Source: Paulinella micropora (taxonomy: Eukaryota > Cercozoa > Imbricatea > Euglyphida). Taken from it: a stretch of 21,331 bases of DNA. The position numbers and the translations under genes were made by a program. The notes under the pieces were generated by a model that saw only the letters and a list, made by a program, of their open reading frames with translations, did no database searches and was not told where the DNA came from. Within the stretch, counting starts at the first letter, position 1; the number at the start of each line of letters is the position of its first letter. This document shows positions 9,553 through 20,440 of the stretch, in pieces. The stretch covers positions 138,750-160,080 of the forward strand of contig BJOX01000095.1 in NCBI GenBank assembly GCA_009731375.1, in the 5' to 3' direction.

Positions 9553-9570
<18 letters not shown>
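9165..9570 (+). repeat. CATA arrays with two copies of a 57-bp island
   Basis: CATA/ATAC tracts enclose two copies of an island that begins AATACTACATC and includes CTGACTTAC and AAACGTGTCCAT (9202-9256 and 9351-9405). A third copy is at 9774-9830. The copies differ at only a few positions. Confidence 0.88.
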
Positions 9571-9773
<203 letters not shown>

Positions 9774-9866
9774 ACAATACTACATCTTTATCTGACTTAC
9801 TTAAAACGTGTCCATTCGTTCTTCTTTTCTACCTCAAACGCATCAGCCTAAAATTAATTGTATGTT
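9774..9866 (+). repeat. 57-bp island, copy 3 with unique extension
   Basis: Third copy of the AATACTACATC island (to about 9830). It then departs from the other copies into unique sequence containing ACCTCAAACGCATCAGCC before a TATG array. Confidence 0.83.
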
Positions 9867-9920
9867 TGCATGTTTGTATGTATGTATGTATGTATGCATG
9901 CATGCATGCATGTATGTATG

Positions 9921-9953
<33 letters not shown>

Positions 9954-10164
9954 TATGTATGTATGTATGTATATATGTATGTATGTATGTATTATATGTA
10001 TGTATCTATGCATGTATGTATCTATGCATGTATGTATCTATGCATGTATGTATCTATGCATGTATGTTTATATGGATGTATGTATCTGTGCATGTATATA
10101 TAATACAAGTTGATAAGTAAGTTACGTTTGAATGTGTGCGTGCATCTGTGTGGACAAATGCATT

Positions 10165-10209
<45 letters not shown>

Positions 10210-10287
10210 TATATATATACATATATGTGTATATGTATATAGTATCGTACATACATACATACATACATACATACATACATACATACA

Positions 10288-10333
<46 letters not shown>

Positions 10334-10391
10334 CACATATATATATATTATATATATATATATGTATATGTGTGTGTGTGTGTGTGTGTGC
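9867..10391. repeat. TATG, then TA/CA/CATA/GT microsatellites
   Basis: TATG array to about 10095, then a unique spacer (10100-10165). TA and CA (10166-10235), CATA (10240-10317), TA (10318-10375) and GT (10375-10391) follow. Nothing gene-like is visible. Confidence 0.9.
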
Positions 10392-10421
10392 ATGCATATA
10401 GTTCGTGTATGCTGCATGAGC

Positions 10422-10967
10422 CACATGTCCTCTACACGCCTGAAACAATTACACACTAATACATGTCCTCTACTACACGCATTACACACTAATACATGTC
10501 CTCTACAAGCATTACACACTAGTACATGTGTCCTCTACACGCATTACACACTAATACATGTCCTCTACAAGCATTACACGCTAATACATGTGTCCTCTAC
10601 AAGCATTACACACTAATACATGTCCTCTATACGCATTACACACTAATACATGTGTCCTCTATAAGCATTACACACTAATACATGTCCTCTATACGCATTA
10701 CACACTAATACATGTCCTCTACAAGCAATTACACACTAACACATGTCCTCTACTACACGCATTACACACTAATACATGTCCTCTACTACAAGCATTACAC
10801 ACTAATACATGTGCTCTACACGCATTACACACTAATATATGTGTCCTCTACAAGCATTACACACTAATACATGTCCTCTACACGCATTACACACTAATAC
10901 ATGTCCTCTGCAAGCATTACACACTAATACATGTCCTCTACACGCCTGTAACAATTACACACTAATC
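10422..10967 (+). repeat. 17-unit minisatellite with alternating ACGC/AAGC units
   Basis: Units of about 28-34 bp share CATTACACACTAATACATG and TCCTCTAC. Before the CATT they carry either ACGC or AAGC, and the two types alternate along nearly the whole array with one exception around 10570-10610. Both ends carry a distinct terminal unit, ACGCCTG(A/T)AACAATT (10435-10450 and 10941-10956). A 126-codon frame crosses part of the array, but unit lengths vary by amounts not divisible by three, so coding is unlikely. Confidence 0.93.
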
Positions 10968-11131
10968 CTTTACGTGCTTGTTGACAACAACAAACAAACA
11001 AAATGACGTTCTTATGCTTACCATCTGTTTCACAGCCTCGCTTTATTATTATTTATTTCTAGCTTACACACTGGCGTACTATTTTTCGCTACGGGTTTTA
11101 CTTTAGGGTCCACCCACCCATCTACCCCGCA

Positions 11132-11136
<5 letters not shown>
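10968..11136. other. Unique AT-rich spacer
   Basis: About 170 bp of complex sequence between the minisatellite and a CT tract, with short AAC/AAAC and TTATT words. No open frame of note and no recognised motif. Confidence 0.7.
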
Positions 11137-11195
<59 letters not shown>

Positions 11196-11215
11196 TATGT
11201 TATGTTATGTTATGT
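11137..11215. repeat. (CT)n tract and short (TTATG)n
   Basis: A CT tract (11137-11191) is followed directly by four to five TTATG units, the same unit as the 1191 array. Confidence 0.94.
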
Positions 11216-11241
11216 TTCTGTATGCGTGGGGCTGTTTTCAT

Positions 11242-11315
11242 GTAGTAGTATGTATGCATATAGTGTGTGTTGATATTACTTCGTAGTAGTATGTATGCAT
11301 ATAGTGTGTGTTGAT
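11242..11315 (+). repeat. 41-bp tandem duplication
   Basis: GTAGTAGTATGTATGCATAT and its continuation AGTGTGTGTTGAT start at 11242 and again at 11283. The 11316-11390 flank is unique and contains CCTCG-TCGTCAT-CGAGG, a 5-bp stem. Confidence 0.9.
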
Positions 11316-11389
11316 CATTACCTCGTCGTCATCGAGGCTTAGAGTGCCATCGATCTCACCCACACCCATCAAGTCCTACACACATACAC

Positions 11390-11390
<1 letters not shown>

Positions 11391-11442
<52 letters not shown>

Positions 11443-11811
11443 CAGATAGATACACACATACATACATACATACATACATACATACATACATCTATCCATC
11501 CATACATGCCTACCTTCGGCACCCATTCTCGTTCCTGCAGTTTGGCATGCGAGTCCTACATACATACATACACACATACATACATACATACATATGTGCA
11601 TATATACATACATACATACATACATACATACGTACGTACGTACGTACGTACATACATATATACATACATACATACATACATACATACACACATATATACA
11701 TACATACATACATACAAACAAACATACATACATACATACATACATACGTTACGTACGTACGTACGTACGTAAATACATACATACATACATACATACATAC
11801 ATACATACATA

Positions 11812-11856
<45 letters not shown>

Positions 11857-11970
11857 AGGTAGGTAGGTAGGTACGTACGTACGTACGTGTGTACGTGCGT
11901 ACGTATTCGAACGTACATACGTACATACATACACACATACATACATACATACATACATACATACATACAT
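11391..11970. repeat. GATA, CATA, ACGT and CA microsatellites
   Basis: GATA (11391-11450), CATA (11453-11492), a unique spacer (11493-11555), then CATA with blocks of the self-complementary unit ACGT (about 11630-11652, 11745-11772 and 11873-11890). CA (11815-11855) and GTAG (11855-11873) tracts are included. Confidence 0.94.
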
Positions 11971-12001
11971 ACCGTCCGACGAAAACCAGTGATACCACCG
12001 G

Positions 12002-12510
12002 CGAGAGAAGATAGACGATTGTGCAGCCTATATTTAGTGTGTGTATGCGAGATAGATAGACGATGATGCAAATATCTGTCTAAGTATTCCGGCCACCAGC
12101 AAATTCGTCGCAAAACGGTACATTTGTTGTCCTTTCAAAAAAATTGTTCCGGCCACCCGCAAAAGGCGCGAAATTTCGTATCTCTTTTTTTCTCACTTTC
12201 CGAAATTCCACGCTTCTTGCGAGTGGAAGTCGAGGTGACCGGAGTACTGAGATAAGCCATAGTGTGTATGCGAGAGATGATAGACGATGATGCAGCCTAT
12301 AGGTAGTGTGTATGCGAGAGATGATAAAGGATTATGCAGCCTACGAGAAATGATAGACGATGATGCAACCTATAGGTAGTGTGTATGCGAGAGATATACA
12401 GGATTATGCAACCGATAGGTAGTGTGTATGCGAGAGATGGTAGACGATGATACAACCGATAGGTAGTGTGTATGCGGACGATGATTCAACCTAGCTAGTG
12501 TGTATGCATT
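12002..12510 (+). repeat. Degenerate ~43-bp minisatellite plus a 60-bp repeat
   Basis: Units beginning AGTGTGTATGCG and containing GATAGACGATGATGCAGCCT start at 12261, 12305, 12378, 12421, 12465 and 12497. Spacings are 44, 73, 43, 44 and 32 bp. An earlier diverged unit lies at 12002-12077, and fragments recur at 12650-12680 and 12765-12788. Between them TTCCGGCCACC-GCAAA occurs at 12087 and 12147, a 60-bp period. No coding frame is convincing. Confidence 0.82.
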
Positions 12511-12590
12511 TGTGTGTGTGTATGTGTGTTGAGTGTATGTGTGTCTGTGTGTGTGAGCGCGTGTGCGTGCGTGCGTGCGTGCGTGCGTGT

Positions 12591-12623
<33 letters not shown>

Positions 12624-12706
12624 TGTGTCCGTCTTGTGAAACCCAGCGATAGATAATAGACAATCATGCAGCCTAGGTAGTGTGTGTGTGTGTGTGTCTG
12701 TCTGTC

Positions 12707-12742
<36 letters not shown>

Positions 12743-12790
12743 GTGTTGCGAGGAAGGCAGTGTGGTGATAGATGATGATGCAGCCTAAGC
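12508..12790. repeat. GT, GTGC and GC tracts with minisatellite fragments
   Basis: GT tracts (12508-12555, 12607-12628 and 12678-12740) with a GTGC/GCGC block (12556-12607). Single minisatellite fragments (GATGATGCAGCCT) lie in between. The block is alternating purine-pyrimidine of the kind that favours Z-DNA. Confidence 0.9.
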
Positions 12791-12806
12791 AACGTGCATT
12801 TGTGCG

Positions 12807-12844
12807 TGTCTGTCTGTATCTCTCTCTGTCTCTCTCTGTCTCTC

Positions 12845-12916
<72 letters not shown>
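12807..12916. repeat. (CT)n tract
   Basis: CT dinucleotide tract with a few CTGT interruptions. It ends directly in CCAG, placing a long pyrimidine tract in front of a potential splice acceptor. Confidence 0.95.
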
Positions 12917-12918
<2 letters not shown>

Positions 12919-12919
12919 G

Positions 12920-12983
12920 AGTCGCAGAGAAATATGACATAGAACCTCCCGAGATCATCAAGTTCGAACAAAAAATACAACAG
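12920..12983 (+). CDS. Possible 64-nt internal exon of an unknown gene
   Basis: A pyrimidine tract of more than 100 bases ends in CAG (12917-12919), and the segment ends in CAG followed by GT (12984). One frame starting at 12921 is open for 21 codons and reads like globular protein ([17 protein letters not shown]). The other two plus frames have early stops (TGA, TAG). I do not recognise the protein. No neighbouring exon can be identified because both flanks are microsatellite, and the donor GTCTAC is a poor match to consensus. It could be chance in a short unique island. Confidence 0.3.
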
Positions 12984-12989
12984 GTCTAC

Positions 12990-13037
<48 letters not shown>

Positions 13038-13038
13038 A

Positions 13039-13070
<32 letters not shown>

Positions 13071-13124
13071 CCTTTACATATCTATTTACATATCTCTCTC
13101 TTTATCTATCTGTCTATCTATCTG

Positions 13125-13164
<40 letters not shown>

Positions 13165-13252
13165 CCTATGTATCTATCTCTCTATCTCTCTAGCTCTCTA
13201 TTTATCTATCTATCTATCTATCTATCTATCTCTCTCTCTCTCTCTATGTACA

Positions 13253-13284
<32 letters not shown>

Positions 13285-13317
13285 CATTTCTATCTACCTA
13301 CCTACCTACCTACCTAC

Positions 13318-13358
<41 letters not shown>

Positions 13359-13443
13359 CATCTATCCATCTATCTATCTATCTATCTATCTATCCATCTA
13401 TCTATCTATCTATCTATCTGTCTATGTATCTATCTATCTATCG

Positions 13444-13481
<38 letters not shown>

Positions 13482-13500
13482 NNNNNNNNNNCGATTCCGT
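12984..13500. repeat. (TATC)n, (ATT)n and a 10-N gap
   Basis: TATC with TACC, TTTA and CT interruptions to 13441, ATT (13446-13481), then ten N (13482-13491). The next tract is GATA, so TATC changes to its reverse complement across the gap. Confidence 0.95.
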
Positions 13501-13501
13501 C

Positions 13502-13540
<39 letters not shown>

Positions 13541-13601
13541 CCATGCGTCGGTCCAGTTTGAGAGGGTCTGCTTGGTCCTGGATGCATGTATGTATGTATT
13601 T

Positions 13602-13658
<57 letters not shown>

Positions 13659-13849
13659 CCTGGACTATCCACGGCGGCAACAGATGGCCTGTGTGCATGC
13701 ACGTATGTATGTATGTATGTATGTATGTATGTATGTGTATGTATGTATGTATGTATGTATGTGTGTACGTACGTATGTATGTATGTTCGGCCGGCTCCGG
13801 CCTGTCGACAGCGACAGTAGGTGGCAAGTATGTATGTATGTATGTATGT
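13501..13849. repeat. GATA and TATG tracts with three short islands
   Basis: GATA (13501-13540 and 13601-13659) and TATG (13703-13790 and 13828-13849) are separated by islands at 13541-13590, 13660-13702 and 13791-13827. The last two are related on the minus strand: CCATCTGTTGCCGCCGTGGA corresponds to CCACCTACTGTCGCTGTCGA, both followed by a CCGG or CCAGG end. Confidence 0.88.
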
Positions 13850-14755
<906 letters not shown>

Positions 14756-14761
14756 TTATTT

Positions 14762-14794
<33 letters not shown>

Positions 14795-14998
14795 GTTGTT
14801 GTTTGTTGTTGTTGTTGTTGTTATTGTTGTTTTTGTTGTTACAAGAACAAGAACAAGAACAAGAACAAGAACAAGAACGAGAACGAGAACAAAAGAACAA
14901 GAACAAGAAAAAAAGAACAAGAACAAGAACAAGAACAAGAACAAGAACAAGCAAAAAACCACCACCACCACCACCACCACCACCACAAGAACAACAAC

Positions 14999-15033
<35 letters not shown>

Positions 15034-15034
15034 C
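14756..15034. repeat. (GTT)n, (CAAGAA)n, (ACC)n and (AAC)n arrays
   Basis: GTT (14756-14840) changes to a CAAGAA hexanucleotide (14841-14950), then ACC (14953-14987) and AAC (14988-15034). GTT and AAC are reverse complements, so the strand flips within this block. Confidence 0.96.
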
Positions 15035-15206
15035 TCTATTTTTTGTTTCTGAGCTCTAGAGTTCTACAGTACATTGAGTGCTCTGGCGTCCCGACGACTG
15101 GGGATGACAAGACAGTAATATTTGTCTTGAGTGGCGATATTGTTTGAGGCCGTTAGTCACAAACCATCTTGTCATTGGTTTAACTTATGACTTATTAAAT
15201 TGAACA
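15035..15206 (+). mobile_element. AAC-tailed short retroposon, copy A
   Basis: Carries GAGCTCTAGAG, CTCTGGCGTCCCGA, GGGGATGA, GGCCGTTAGTCA and CATTGGTTTAA in that order, and ends with AAATTGAACAA before an AAC tract. Shorter at the 5' side than copies C and F. No reading frame. The family looks non-coding and mobilised by another element's machinery. Confidence 0.75.
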
Positions 15207-15861
<655 letters not shown>

Positions 15862-15937
15862 GCCTTGAAGTGGCCGTTATTATTGAAGGGCGTCAGCCAC
15901 ACCATGTTGCCATTGGTTTAATATGTGAACAAAAATA
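15862..15937 (+). mobile_element. AAC-tailed short retroposon, copy B (3' part)
   Basis: Only the 3' third is present: GTGGCCGTTATT, GTCAGCCAC and CATTGGTTTAAT, followed by an AAC tract (15938-16006). It starts within an AGT tract. Confidence 0.7.
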
Positions 15938-15966
15938 ACAACAACAACAACAACAACAACAACAGC

Positions 15967-16006
<40 letters not shown>

Positions 16007-16247
16007 CCTCTCCTCTTCTCCCTCTTTTGTTGTTGTTCTACTATAGCGCATGCTCTTCTGCTCTTTTTTCCTCTTCCTTTATTTCTTGTTTCTGAGCTCT
16101 AGAGTCATATAGTACAGTGAGCATGCTCTGGCGTCCCGAGTCGGCTGGGGATGATGAGACATTTATTACTTGTCTTTCACTGGCGCTCAAAGGCCGTTAG
16201 CCACGCACCATAATGCCATTGATTTAGTTACTTTAAATAAATTGAAC
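16007..16247 (+). mobile_element. AAC-tailed short retroposon, copy C (long)
   Basis: One of the longest copies. It starts with a pyrimidine-rich segment and TTGTTGTTCTACTATAG, then GCATGCTCTTC, GAGCTCTAGAGT, CTCTGGCGTCCCGAG and GGCCGTTAGCCA. It ends at AAATTGAACAGC before AAC repeats. Read on the minus strand, TGGCATTATGG near the 3' end resembles a tRNA A box, a weak hint of polymerase III origin. Confidence 0.75.
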
Positions 16248-16290
16248 AGCAGCAGCAACAACAACAACAACAACAACAAGAACAACAACA

Positions 16291-16316
16291 TTGGTTGAAT
16301 TACTTTTAATTTAACC
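16291..16316 (+). mobile_element. AAC-tailed short retroposon, terminal fragment
   Basis: TTGGTTGAATTACTTTTAAT between two AAC tracts matches the last 25 bases of the family (TTGGTTTAATTA and on). It is the most severely 5'-truncated copy. Being so short, it could be chance. Confidence 0.45.
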
Positions 16317-16379
<63 letters not shown>

Positions 16380-16592
16380 TGGGAGTCTCAGGACTTCTAT
16401 TCGCTGTAACAACGTTGGAGTCTCATGGACTTCTATTCGCTGTCTCCGAGCTCTTCCATTGCTTTGTCTCTGCCGTCTTCGTTGTCTCGTACGTCATGGC
16501 CTGCGTTTTCGGCTGTCCTTGACCTGACTTCTTCTTGACTATATATATGTAATACTCTCTTCCATCCTCTCTTTGCTGACCCTTCACTCCTA
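16317..16592. other. (AAC)n tract and unique spacer with a 33-bp duplication
   Basis: AAC to 16379, then unique sequence. GGAGTCTCAGGACTTCTATT (about 16382) recurs as GGAGTCTCATGGACTTCTAT (about 16415), both followed by TCGCTGT. The rest (16445-16590) is pyrimidine-rich unique sequence without a clear frame. Confidence 0.75.
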
Positions 16593-16780
16593 CTGTTGTT
16601 GTTCTGCTGTAGTCTTTTTCGCTTCTCCTCCTCTTTCTATTTTTTTGTTTTGAGCTCTGAAGTTCTATAGCTCAATGAACTAGCTCTGGTGTCACGACGA
16701 CCGGTGATGTGAGTGGCATTATATTTTTAATTTGGTCATAGCCACACTCCATCTAGTTATTGATTATAAATTAAATTCAA
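16593..16780 (+). mobile_element. AAC-tailed short retroposon, copy D (diverged)
   Basis: Same module order as copies A, C and F (CTGTAGTC, GAGCTCTGAAG, CTCTGGTGTCACGACGACCG, TAGCCACACTCCAT), with more differences, and it ends in AAATTCAAC before AAC repeats. Its divergence suggests an older insertion or another subfamily. Confidence 0.7.
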
Positions 16781-16862
16781 CAACAACAACAACAACAACA
16801 ACATTTTATTATTATTATTAAATTGAACAACAACAATTATTGTCATTATTATTTAATTGAGC

Positions 16863-16894
<32 letters not shown>

Positions 16895-16973
16895 ATAATA
16901 ACAACAACAACAACAACAAATAATAACAACAACAATTTAATTATCATCATTATTAAATTGACAACATCTATTA
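16781..16973. repeat. AAC/ATT mixed tracts
   Basis: Alternating AAC and ATT trinucleotide tracts with repeated AAATTGAAC and TTTAATTG junctions. This suggests several tail ends of the short retroposon stacked together. Confidence 0.85.
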
Positions 16974-17052
16974 CTTTTTTCAAGTGGGTTTGAAGGCCGT
17001 TAGTCATGCACCATCATGCCATTGGTTTAATTATTTTCATTAAATTAACATC
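16974..17052 (+). mobile_element. AAC-tailed short retroposon, copy E (3' part)
   Basis: Starts at CAAGTGGGTTTGAAGGCCGT, corresponding to 17322 in copy F, and ends at TTAAATTAACATCAAC. The following tail segment, with CTTTGTTTAA and TTATTATTATTA (17066-17110), is repeated after copy F (17412-17445). The region therefore has a local period near 343 bp. Confidence 0.75.
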
Positions 17053-17178
17053 AACAACAACATTTAATCACTTTGTTTAAATTTTATTATTATTATTATT
17101 ATTAAATTGAACAAAACAACAACAACAACAACAACAAGGACAACAACAACAACAACAACAAAAACAAGAACAACAACA

Positions 17179-17392
17179 GTTGTTGTTTTACTATAGTGTA
17201 TGCTCTTCCGCTCCTTTTCCTCTTTCTTTTTTCTTTTCTTTGAGCTCTAGAGTCCTGTAGTACAGTGAGACATGCTCTGGCGTCCCGTGTCGGCCGGGGA
17301 TGATTAGACATCTTCTTGTCTTTAAGTGGGTTTAAGGCCGTTATCCATGCACCATCATGCCACTGGTTTAATTACTGTAATTAAATAAATTT
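17179..17392 (+). mobile_element. AAC-tailed short retroposon, copy F (long)
   Basis: Long copy beginning GTTGTTGTTTTACTATAG, with GAGCTCTAGAGTCC, CTCTGGCGTCCCGTGTCGG, GGCCGTTATCCATGCACCAT and TGGTTTAATTAC in order, then an AAC tail. It agrees closely with copy C through the core. Confidence 0.77.
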
Positions 17393-17536
17393 ACAACAAC
17401 AACATTTTAAATACTTTGTTTAAGTTTTATTATTATTAGTAAATTGAACAACAACAACAACATAGATTTAGTTAATATTATTATTAATATTAATTAGATT
17501 GTTCGACAACTGTTGTATTACTATTATTAAATTTTA

Positions 17537-17634
<98 letters not shown>

Positions 17635-17640
17635 GCTACT
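17393..17640. repeat. AAC/ATT tail tracts
   Basis: AAC and ATT tracts with the CTTTGTTTAAGTTTTATTAT segment shared with the tail of copy E, ending in a long AAC tract (17538-17634). Confidence 0.9.
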
Positions 17641-18199
17641 ACTAACAACTTGAACAAAGAAGGCAAGTTTTTGCGCAGACCTCTCCTGTCCGTCGTCGTC
17701 TGATTGCGATGAAGGTGATGCCTACCCAGAGAAAACACTTTTTCCAACTTTTGTGCATCAGCAAAGGCAGTCTGTTCTATCAAATTTAAAGATGTAAAAG
17801 ATGCACCGTTACACCGTGTCACTGCGCAGGCTGTTTTTCTCATCCCTCCATTTTGAATTCATGGTTGCGATGGGGTGGACTCTTGCATTTAGTCATACCT
17901 GCTTCATTGTAAGTGGTGATCTTTGGCTTCCGTACTCAAGTCGGACCCTTTTCTTTTAGCTTCTTTTGTGGGAAATGTTTGCAGATGGGCAGCAATCAAT
18001 TGGGGTTTCTAAATTTCTTCGCTACCTCGGCCGGTCAGTCACTTATAGTTTGGGACAAATTCCCCCAAACTTTTATTTTTTACTAAAAAAAATGCATAAT
18101 AAAACATTTCCAACACTAAAGCTGCAGCTGCTGGCAGCAGCTAGTACTGCAGCTCAGACATACGGTAAATAAGTACCACTCCCATCAGAAGGGCTGCAC
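17641..18199. other. Unique region with two short open frames of unknown significance
   Basis: The longest unique stretch in the right half. A minus frame with an ATG (17843) runs 69 codons of ordinary-looking protein before it enters the AAC tract as poly-Val. A plus frame (17966-18172, 68 codons) ends in an Ala/Gln-rich stretch. I recognise neither. AATAAA at 18098-18103 and an A-rich run at 18200-18230 could mark a plus-strand transcript end, but the spacing of about 100 bases is too long for a usual poly(A) signal. A GCAGCTGCTGGCAGCAGCTA stretch (18124-18144) can form a hairpin. Confidence 0.35.
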
Positions 18200-18377
18200 A
18201 AAAAAGAAAAAGAAAAAAAAAAAAAAAAGAGGCACGCATGCCGTAACCGAAAACACTTACTATTTTCATCTCTGCATTTCTCCCTCTCTCCCTCTCTCTC
18301 ACACTCTCCCTAGGGAAAACAACATCGGATTGTAATTTATTATTGTCTATATCTTTTTTTCCTTGCTTCACATGTAC
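18200..18377. repeat. Poly(A) tract and short unique spacer
   Basis: A-rich tract (18200-18230), then about 145 bp of unique sequence including CTCTCCCTAG (18303-18312) and a T run. Nothing gene-like is visible. Confidence 0.75.
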
Positions 18378-18472
18378 ATGTCTGTCGACGCGGGACCGAC
18401 GTCTGCCTGTCTGTCTGTCTGCCTGTCGACATCTGTCCGTCTGTCTGTCCGTCTGTCTGTCCGTCTGTCCGC

Positions 18473-18526
<54 letters not shown>

Positions 18527-18560
18527 GTCTGTCCGTCTGTCTGTCTGTCTGTCTGTATGT
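18378..18560. repeat. CTGT/CCGT and CT microsatellite
   Basis: CTGT units with CCGT and CTGC variants, a CT block at 18491-18522, then CTGT changing to TATG. CTGTCGAC occurs twice (18381 and 18423). Confidence 0.93.
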
Positions 18561-18597
18561 CTGTATGTATGTATGTATGTACATACATATGTGCATA

Positions 18598-18630
<33 letters not shown>

Positions 18631-20337
18631 ATGTATGCATGCATGATGCATGATGTATGTACGATGTACTATGTATGTATGTATGTATGTATGTAAACAA
18701 GCATGTATGTATGTATGTATGTATATGTATGTATGTATGCATGTATGTGTGTATGTATGTATGTATGTAAGCAAGCATGTATGTATGTATGTAGTATGTA
18801 TGTACGTATGCATGTATGTATGTATGTATGTATTTATGTATGTATGTATTTATGTATGTATGCATGTATGTATGTATGCATGAGTGTGTGTGTGTGTATG
18901 TATGTATGTATGTATGTATTTATGCATGATGTATGTATGTATGTATGTATGTATGTATGTATGTATGTATGCATGCATGCACGTATGGAATGTGTGTATG
19001 CAGGTAGGTATGGAGGTAGGTAGGTAGGTAGGTAGCGTGGAAGGTAGGTAGGCACGTAGGCAGGTACGTACGTATGTATGTATGTATGTATGTATGTATG
19101 TATGCATGTATGGCATGCATGCTGCATGCATGCATGCATGTATGTATATGTATGTATGTATGTATGTATATGTATGTATGTATGTATGTATGCATGCATG
19201 CATGCATGTATGTATGTATGTATGTATGTATGCATGTATGTATGTATGTGTGTATGTATGTATGTATGTATCTATGCATTATGTACGATGTATGTATGTA
19301 TGCATGTATGCATGTATGTATATATTTATGCATGTATGTATGTAGTATGTATGCATGTATGTATGTATGTATGTATGGTATGTATGGTATGTATGTATGC
19401 ATGTATGTATGTATGTATGTATGTATGTATGTATGTATGTATGCATGTATGTATGTATGTATGTATGTATGTAATGTATGTAATGTATGTAATGTATTTA
19501 TGCATGTATGCATGTATGTGTGTATGCGTTTGTATGTATGTATGTATGTATGTATGTATGTATGCACGTATGCATGTATGTATGTATGTATGTATGTATG
19601 TATGCATGTATGTATGCATGTATGTATGTATGTATGTATGTATGCATGTATGTATGTATGTATTTATGTATGTATGTACGTACGTTGTATGTATGTATGT
19701 ATGTATGTATGCATGCATGCATGCATGCATGCATGTATGTATGTATGTATGCATGTATGTATGTATGTATGTCTGTATGTACGTAGGTACGTAGGTATGC
19801 ATGTATGTATGTATGTATCTATGTACAATACATGTATGTATGTATGTATGTATGTATGCATGCATGTATGCATGTATGCATGTATGCATGTATGCATGTA
19901 TGCATGCATGCATGTATGTATGTATGTATGTATGTATGTATGTATGTATGTATGTATTATGTATGTATGTAGTATGTATTATGTATGTATGTATGTATGT
20001 ATGTATGTATGTATGTATGCATGAATTTATGTATGTATGTATGTATGCATGTATGTATGTATGTATGTATGTATATATGCATGCATGTATGCATGTATGC
20101 ATGTATGTTTATGTATGTATGTATGTATGTATGTATGTATGTATGTATATATGTATGAATGCATGTTTGTATGTTATTCATATGTATGTATGTACGTATG
20201 TATGTATGTATGTATGTATGTATGTATGTATATATGTATGTATGCATGCATGTATGCATACATGTACGTATGCATGTATGCATGTATGCGTGTATGCATG
20301 TATGCATGTATGTATGTATGGTATGTATGTATGTATG

Positions 20338-20369
<32 letters not shown>

Positions 20370-20440
20370 TTTATGTCTGTCTGTATGTCTGTATGTCTGT
20401 CTGTATGTATGTATGTATGTATTTATGTATGTATGTAGTA
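18561..20440. repeat. (TATG)n array, ~1.9 kb
   Basis: Tetranucleotide TATG array with variant units TGCA, TACG, TGTG and TAGG (the last mainly 19002-19066), and short TTTATG or TGGTATG interruptions. One unit type dominates and orientation stays constant, unlike the hexanucleotide array. Six-frame Met-Tyr-Val-Cys polypeptides are repeat artefacts. Confidence 0.97.

Noticed and set aside
10588-10965. 126-codon frame of Leu-His-Thr-Asn-Thr-Cys repeats
   Set aside because: It is carried by the minisatellite. Unit lengths vary out of phase, and the cadence changes frame along the array with no constraint.
10422-10967. CRISPR array
   Set aside because: There are no distinct spacers: units abut each other with only small indels, and the genome is eukaryotic.
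16007-16247. tRNA gene or clear tRNA-derived SINE head
   Set aside because: Only an A-box-like word on the minus strand is visible. No B box at the right distance and no cloverleaf could be drawn.
18098-18230. Poly(A) signal and tail of a processed pseudogene
   Set aside because: AATAAA is about 100 bases from the A tract, and no recognisable coding sequence lies upstream.
19074-20102. Met-Tyr-Val-Cys and His-Thr-Tyr-Ile polypeptides of up to 316 codons
   Set aside because: Translation of the TATG array; all frames give the same cyclic residues.
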